The position numbers and the translations under genes were made by a program. From Pleodorina starrii (taxonomy: Eukaryota > Chlorophyta > Chlorophyceae > Chlamydomonadales > Volvocaceae), in contig BRXU01000016.1 of the NCBI GenBank assembly GCA_030267565.1, positions 250,501 to 314,500 of the forward strand: a DNA stretch of 64,000 bases. Reading direction: 5' to 3'. Positions 57,531 through 64,000 of this stretch are shown here, in pieces. The first letter of the stretch is position 1, and the number at the start of each line of letters is the position of its first letter. The notes below the pieces were generated by a model that searched no databases, had not been told where the DNA came from, and saw nothing but the letters and a program-made list of their open reading frames with translations.

Positions 57531-58343
57531 ATGCAGGCAGCACGAGCTATTCCTGCTGGAACTTCAGGCCGTAATCTTGCGGCCACGCCGGCGAGGCGCG
57601 TGTCCAGCCAGCGGAAAGGCCTCCGATGCGTGGCGATGCTTGGCGCCGACCCTACCCTTGACACCATCTCTGCGGTCAGCCAGCTCGTCACGACGGGCGC
57701 TCTCTGTGTAGGCGCATTCATGCTCTTGAACCAGCCGGCGCAGCTTCCGGAGCAGGTGAGGCGGCTTCAGGTCCTAAGCGCGTGGCTTGGCACTGAGGAG
57801 CCATTTCGGCGCAGCGCAACTCTTGCACCTCGGCAGAGTATGGACTACATGTTTACTCATTCAGCACCCCTGCGGGCGCCGTTTGGGCCGGGGTAGATTG
57901 ACGTCCGTGTACCGGACAAGTTCTTTCCAACGCTCGCTTCGTGTGGCTCAGTGCCATCCTTCAGTACTGTTGCACAGATCACGTGGACCGTTCCGCTGGC
58001 ATATTTTTGCACTAACATTTGTGAGGCCGCGGTCTTCACGTCTTGCACCGGACGTCCTTTCACCTGTTACGCGGTCGCGTGCTCTGATGCGCTTCGTTGG
58101 CGCCTCGGCAAGTTGGATCACCGTCTTTATTTGCCCGGCGATGTTCTGCAGGATCGGCTTGATAGCCGGAAATCCGAGCCGTGCCCCGTTTGTGGAGGGA
58201 CCGGGTTCGAGGCCTGCCTTTGCTCGAGGTGGTCTGATGGCGACGTGGGCTGCAACTCGTGCAGCAAGACTGGCTACATGCGGTGCAGAGGGTGCGGGGG
58301 CGGGGGCACGGCCGTGCCCCTCATGGTGCGCGTTAAGAAGTGA
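57531..58343 (+). CDS. DnaJ-type cysteine-rich zinc-finger protein, probably plastid
   Basis: Two exons, 57531-57755 and 58152-58343, join in phase 0 and give 138 residues. The N-terminus (MQAARAIPAGTSGRNLAAT, then PARRVSSQRKG) looks like a chloroplast transit peptide. A hydrophobic segment follows (LVTTGALCVGAFMLLNQ, about 52-68). The second exon is a four-repeat cysteine-rich domain: CPVCGGTG, CLC, CNSCSKTG and CRGCGGGG, close to the DnaJ central zinc-finger spacing but without a J domain. Relatives of this kind (BSD2-like, PSA2-like) act as plastid assembly or holdase factors; that role is inference here. The acceptor at 58151 was chosen because it keeps the frame and removes a long non-conserved stretch. 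A TGTAA signal follows 61 nt after the stop, supporting this 3' end. Confidence 0.75.
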
Positions 58344-60813
58344 GAGAAAGCGCAACAAGAATATTCGCAGTCCTGAAATTTGACATCATCGGTAGTAGAA
58401 AAATGTAATATAGGCAGTTTATGCTGCCAGCAGCTGCGGATGTGTTTTGACTTTTGTTTCCACGGAGGCACGCACGGCGGTCGAAGCGGGAGTGCTGTCC
58501 CTGACGTTCTGTGTACATTTATCTCGAGGTCTGGGCCGCTCGCGCGGTATGCGGCATCAGTTCGCTTGCGCGAGCGTGACGTGCTTTGGGAGGACTTCAC
58601 CCACGCAACTGGCTTGGGATCCGTCGAAACTGTGTGCCCGGGGGCCCATGCGCTCTCCCCTTGAACAGCGGTCGTCGCCCCGGGAAGGATGATTGCCAGC
58701 TTGCATGCATTGGCGGGGCGAAGAGCTTGGGAGCGGGATCGGATGTTCTCTGCGGAGTGAGGGTGCATTATCCTTTGTGCCTTCAAATCGGCCTCTTTGC
58801 ATCTAGGGTTAGCGTATGCGCCAGTAGCTTGCATGCAAAAGAGGCGGGCTAGAGAGGAAGAAGGCTTGAGAGAGTGGTGCCGTCATTCTTGTGGCTCTTG
58901 GGAGGGACATCGCAGGGCCTCATCACTGTCTTCCGTACGATCACGTGGTGTTGAGGGCACGTATTCTTCACGAGTGCCACCATTTAATCAATCAATATGT
59001 GTTGTTGTTTTTGTTTTGGTTGTTGGGAGCGGAGCATGGAGCATGCGTTTAAGTTGTTGGTGCCTGTCCGCACGTGGATCAGAGGGCGCCCTCTGGGGCC
59101 AGGTCATCACTGGTGGTAGGCTGCGGAGCAGCAATGGTGCGCATGCGCCAGCGGTGTGCAAGTCACCGAACCAGGGGGGCGTTGCTGTCAATACCATGTC
59201 ATGGCTTTTTGAGCTGTGGTGGCGTGTGTTTCTTTGTAAGATGCACGTGCCTTGCCGTGATTGCCGTGTCGCGTATATGTTGAAACGGAAATGTCGTGGA
59301 CCTACCAGTACCAGGGCCTGTTTGGTGTAAGCCCTCTCGCTACAAAAGTGTTACAGCACACACTGGCGGAGATTTAGTTCGGGCTAAAGAGGGCATTCAG
59401 CACCTCCCCCTAAGATGCTTACAGGTCGTGCATTGGGGTGAAACCTGAACGGTCTCACGTACTACCGCCATGACAGTCCTTGCTGGTCCATACCTATTCT
59501 CCGAATTTCGGAAACCCACAGTGCACACCCAACCCACGGATCCAGTGCACAACGAACCCACCCCTTAACCACACCTGCATAGCGACAATCAGACGTTCGT
59601 ATTAGCTTGCACGCTGTCTATGGCTAAGGGCCGTGTCAGAAGCCGCAGCGCCTGTGCCCCTGGCTGTCTAACAACGGTTACCGTGCTGGACACCGCTCCA
59701 TTGAGCAGGGTACACACACGACGCAAAGCGAAGGGATGGCTAGGGAACGTACCGTGCCGCCCGGGACAGACATATGCTTGGATATACATGGCTGAGGCAG
59801 ATGGGAACAGAACGCGAATCCTGCTATGTGTTGGGATCCAGCGGGGTGTGCTTCTGACATCTTGCCCGTACCGTACATGCGTTGCGACCGGCGGCCCGGC
59901 GGAGAAACGGCCACGAGGGCTACAGGGTCGGGACGACCGGCGAAGTCACAGACCCCCACACATGCCTCGCAGCATGTCCCAAACAATCCGTCACATCGTG
60001 CGCCTCTGCTCCGGCGCTCCCTGTTACGTACCCGGGCCGTGTCCCTCCCCGGGCCGCTGCACCTCCCCGCGCCGCATCTGGGGAGCCCCCCAGGCCTTGC
60101 AGCCCCTCCTCCGCAGTCCGAGAGCTGAGCCCCGCCCCACCACAACTCCCCCGCCCCCCGTCCGGAAAACAACGCCCTGCTGAACGCCCCACTTGCCCAC
60201 TTGCACTCTGTACCCCTTTCGCGCGGGCGCACCGTGGCCCGGTCCGGCCCGGCCGCGCCGTTGGTTGGCTCCCGTCGGATGCAGGGCCCGTGCGCCACGC
60301 GCTTCACAATCACAATAATGAATCACACAACAATTACTTAAGCAACCCAGCACTGGCAGCCTTACCCAGCTGCCGGATGCCCGTACCCGTACATGCATAT
60401 GATGCAAAAGCCTCGTACGGCACACACATACATACACATACACACACAGGAGGAGCCTGTTGGCAGCGACGCGGGCCCAGACCGCCGAGATGCACTCGGA
60501 CCTGGATCCAGGTCCACACGCGCAGCAGCTGGATCCACCAGCACCGTCAACCCATACACGGGACACAACACACACAGGCCCACACATGGTTCAGCCTCCA
60601 TCCCTCCATCCCTCCATCCTCCTCTCAACTCTCCCCATCAACTGACCCCATCGATCCAGCTCATACCTCCCTCCTCCCTGGCCCGCCCGACAGCAACTCT
60701 GGCCAAACACTCTGGCCGGCACGCCGTAAGGACGACCAGAGCCAGGCTCAGGCTCGTTCTCGCCATCCGTCCCGACCATCAAAACGGACCGACAGCCCCA
60801 GTCCCTTGGCGCC
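58344..60813. other. Convergent intergenic region, zinc-finger gene / RPN13
   Basis: About 2.5 kb holding the 3' ends of two convergent genes, with a CACATA simple repeat at about 60420-60450. Long plus-strand frames from 59882 onward run antisense to RPN13 and are proline-rich without a domain. No gene was recognised. Confidence 0.45.
58404..58408 (+). terminator. Probable poly(A) signal of the zinc-finger gene
   Basis: TGTAA 61 nt after the stop codon. Confidence 0.6.
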
Positions 60814-63800
60814 TCAATCGAGCTCAAACATCAACGAGGAATCATCCGGGCATGATCCGCCGCCCTCGGAATCCACCCCGCCGGCCGCTGCCACCGCCAG
60901 GGATGCACCGGACGACCCCACGGCGGCGGCGGCCGCCGCCGCCGCCGCCACGGCAGCCAAACCGCCGCGCGTGCAGCCGCCCGGCAAGCACGCAGCGGCG
61001 TCCTCCGTTGGCGCGAGCTCCGAAGCCGGGCTCGTCGCGGCGGTGCTGTCGCCAGGAGAGGCGGCGCTGTCGGCGTCACTGGGCGAAGGCCCCGCCGCTG
61101 CCGTCGCGCCACTGACCTGGCGGCCCGTGCCGTTGTCGCCGGCAGCGGTGCCCGCGCGGGGCGTGGCGGCGGCGCTAATCTCGGCAGAGGTCCCTGCGTT
61201 CAGCACAGGTTGCGCGCGCAGGGAGTGGTGGCAGCGGAAGTGGGTGAGCGTCTGGGTGAGGAGGAGGAGGGAGAGGCCACAGGGCGCGCGCGCGGAGACA
61301 GGCCAATACCGTATACCGGTACAGTAAGCGGAGCCACCGAAGCGGTCTGTGTCCTATGTAGTAAAGGTCCAAGCACGCACGACCAGGCGAATCCAGCCAC
61401 ACGGCCCCGCTCCAGCGCCTCCAGGGCATTGGACCGCAGGGCGAACACGAATGGGCGCGCGCCACGGCAAGCGCGCCACGGTAAGCGCGCTACGGCCAGC
61501 GGCGCGACCCGCACGTCCCCCCGCTGCCCGAATCCGCCCCGGACCCGGCCAACCAGAACGCAGCCCCGTGCAACGGCACCAGCAGCCACCAGCGCAAACC
61601 GTCTCCGCCACGAGTGCCTCCAACAACCAGCCTAACCTGAAGTACCGGCACGGCGTCAAGCCGCCGCCGTGCCAATCGTACCTGCCGTATCTGCCGCTGG
61701 GCAGTCGCAGTCGGAACCCCAGTCCAGCTCATCATCGTCGTCGTCGAAATCGTCCGCCAGGGGGTGTGAGGACAGCGCCCTGGCAGCATCCAGCCGCCCC
61801 GCGCCACTCGCCAGCCCCTGGCCACCAGCCGTCGCCGCCGCCGCCGCCGCCGCCGTCGCGGCCGCCAACGCAGCAGGTTCCACAGGGGGCCTGGAGTAGG
61901 TCGTGCGACTGAAGCCCGGAACGACCACCCGGCGCTCCGAGGACGTCCGGCTGGAGCGGCCCGACGACGGGTGTTGGTCGTGCGACGTCGAGCCGCAGAC
62001 CGCCGCGGCGCTGGCGCTGGCGGTGGCGTTGGCGGCCGCGCCGGCGGCCACGGTGCTGGTGGCGGCAACGGTGGGGGCGTCGGCGGCGAGGCGCCTGGCC
62101 GCCGCTGCGTTCGGAGCCGCGGCGCTGGCGGCGCTGTTCTGGGACCTGCGGTCGGACAAGGAAGCGGCGACAAGAAAATATTACGGTAACGCGCGCGAAG
62201 GCCTAACGCCAAACGTGTTGGCAGAAAGTAAAGTACTGTACTGCTGCCCCCAATGGCATCCGAATGGAAGCCGTCCCGACGATTGCGTCCCGTATGCATG
62301 GCGGCACACGTAGCGCAGACTCCGCAACCCGGTTGAACCCCTCCCCCAAACGCGCGCCCCGTCCTCACCCGGACAGCGCCGGGTTGCACCTCCTGTCCAC
62401 ATCCCCGCCGCCGCGCTGCCCGGCGGAGGCAGCCCGCGCCTCCCGCGCAACCACCGCCGTCGCCGCCGCCGCCGCCGCCGCAGCGTCCGCCGCCGGGCCC
62501 CTCCTTAGCTCGCCCCTAGAGCCTGCGCCGCCGCCAGAACCCGACTGCGACTTCTGCTGCCGCAGCCTTAAAGCCATTGAAGTCGGTGAAGATGCTGCCG
62601 CTGCCGCGGCGGCGGCAGTGAGGGCCGAGGCACTGGTGGTTAGAGCCAGAGTGCCGTCGGGGTGCAGCTGCCTTCCGCTGGCGCGCATGATCTCCTCGAT
62701 GAGCGCGAATGGCAGCGGCCCCAGCTGCAGCGGAGTGCTGCTGCACCTGTGAGGGGGACACAACGGTGGACAAGGTCGGCAGATCACCGCGGGCAGGGCA
62801 GGTGGAAACCCCGCCAGCCCCACAATGCGAGCCCCACCGCCGCAGCAACTTCGAAGGGCTTCGGAGACGGCGGCGCCGCACCGCATGGGCCCCCCCCCGC
62901 ACCCGACGTACCTCACTCGGCTGCCGTGCTTATGCGGATCGAACTCCGGCGGACATTCCAGCAGCGACTGCAGGTGCTCCGCAAGGGCCCTGCAGCCCCG
63001 ATCCGGCAGCGGCAGGGGAGCGGGAGCAGACGGGGCCATCGCGCCGCCGCCGCCGCCCGCCGACTCCCCCTCCTCCTCCGCAGCGCCCGCTGCCGTCGTG
63101 CTCGCCGCGGGCGCTCCGCTGAAAGACGTCGACGGCGCCTCCGCCTCCGTCGATGCGCCCTCCGGCACCCAGTCCTGCTGAAGCCAGAAGAAGTAGCGCT
63201 GGTGGTGTTTTGGCTGCTGGGCGTGGGGCTGCGAGGACGAGGCGGTTGCTGTGGCGGTTGTGGCGCCGCGCGGCGCGCCGCTCTGGGACCTAGCAGCAGC
63301 AGCGGCAGCAGCCCCGGCGGCAGCAGCAGCCCCGGCTGCGGCGGTCGGCTGCGGCGTGGAGGAACTCGCGGTGCTCGGCCGGGGTCGATGTACGGCGCTC
63401 CGAGGCGACAGCACTTCCAGGACCGCGCCGCCCTCCACGTGCGGTACGACACTGCGGCGTGCAAGTGGGGGCCAGAGGGAGCAGTGACAAGGGAGGAAGT
63501 CGATGGGAATGCCGCGACCTCGGGAATCATCCCAACTGGGTCCATTTCGGGGTGCGCCCCGGGGCAGAGACCCAAATCCAGCCAGTGAGATGGGGCCCTG
63601 CCGGTGTGGGGCCCCAGCCCGAATGGCGCCCCAGCCCGAATGGGCCCCAGCCCCTTTGGGAGCCTACAGCGGCCCACAGCCGTTGCGGGCAGTGGCTCCA
63701 CTGCCGCCCGCCCCCCCCCCCCCCGAGGCCCACGTCCACGTCCACGTCCACGTCCACACCGCCCACACAGCCCCTACCGGAACTGCGTCCTCGTGGGCGA

Positions 63801-64000
63801 AAGTGTGATCTCCAGCTCCGCCGCCGCCGGATCCACGCCCCCGTCACTCGAGTCCTCGGCCGTCGGGAAGATGCTGCCGTACTGCGGCGGCGACGACGCG
63901 CTAGGCTGCTGGCGCTCGCTCCACAGCAGCTTCACCAGCCCCGGGTCCTCAACGGACGCCACCAGACTCAGACTGCCCCGCCGGAGGTCGGCGCGCACCC
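60814..64000 (-). CDS. RPN13: RPN13/ADRM1-like proteasomal ubiquitin receptor (5' end outside window)
   Basis: Rpn13 sits on the proteasome regulatory particle and binds ubiquitin through its Pru domain. Exons on the minus strand, in phase: 64000-63778 (continues beyond the window), 63451-62912, 62746-62390, 62145-61682 and 61193-60814. The Pru signature is split over the first two: LRRGSLSLVASVEDPGLVKL, LLWSERQ, IFPTAED, then across the junction TQFRVVPHVEGGAVLEVL, and finally RYFFWLQQDW, equivalent to the FFWMQ strand of the family. CRALAEHLQSLLECPP fits the helix that ends Pru. An alanine/serine-rich insert of about 60 residues separates the last strands. The remaining C-terminal part is low-complexity, with an acidic patch (ADDFDDDDDELDWGSD), and ends SLMFELD. 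I do not see a clear UCH37-binding domain. The last two exons are less certain than the Pru exons. Confidence 0.68.

Noticed and set aside
59882..61327. 481-codon plus-strand frame
   Set aside because: Antisense to the last RPN13 exon, proline/alanine low complexity, and with a simple CACATA repeat inside. No domain.

Overview
The window looks like nuclear DNA of a GC-rich green alga, most likely volvocine (Chlamydomonas/Volvox type). The genes are densely split by short introns with clean GT-AG (a few GC-AG) junctions. The proteins carry long alanine, glycine and glutamine runs. TGTAA, the polyadenylation signal of these algae, lies downstream of several stop codons. One gene encodes a secreted fasciclin protein with a proline-rich tail, the style of volvocine extracellular-matrix proteins. 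There are no operons and no bacterial features. All gene models were built by hand from splice-site phase and family motifs.

Layout. 1-2424 (-): ARMT1/DUF89-type damage-control phosphatase, 3' end outside the window. 3740-5964 (+): EAF (ELL-associated factor), sharing a divergent upstream region with ARMT1. 6616-15796 (+): 17-exon ACAP-type Arf GTPase-activating protein (BAR, PH, ArfGAP zinc finger, ankyrin) with a 1.2-kb tetranucleotide array in its last intron. 17858-21022 (-): secreted single-FAS1 protein with a proline-rich tail. 22392-30189 and 31548-49293 (+): tandem paralogues of a kynurenine 3-monooxygenase-like FAD enzyme, each with 11 exons in the same phases. 50698-55589 (+): 12-exon calcineurin-like metallophosphoesterase. 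57531-58343 (+): small, probably plastid-targeted, DnaJ-type zinc-finger protein. 60814-64000 (-): RPN13/ADRM1-like proteasomal ubiquitin receptor, 5' end outside the window.

The most unusual structure is intron 5 of the second monooxygenase. It is about 12.9 kb long, of which about 12.8 kb (33747-46525) is one 19-bp minisatellite of roughly 670 units with nested higher-order duplications. The unit has no stop codon in any of six frames. The first paralogue has a smaller 13-bp array with the same CCCAYGGG core in a different intron. A 12-bp palindromic motif related to both cores (GACCC-NN-GGGTC) is scattered through several other introns. A second dispersed family, about 45-80 bp, sits at intron ends in both orientations and could be introner-like.

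The genes do not form one pathway. They are a mixed set of housekeeping genes: protein repair or damage control, transcription elongation, membrane traffic, extracellular matrix, tryptophan/NAD metabolism, phosphoester hydrolysis, plastid chaperone-type function and proteasome. Gene starts are the weakest part of the models, above all for the metallophosphoesterase and the two monooxygenases.
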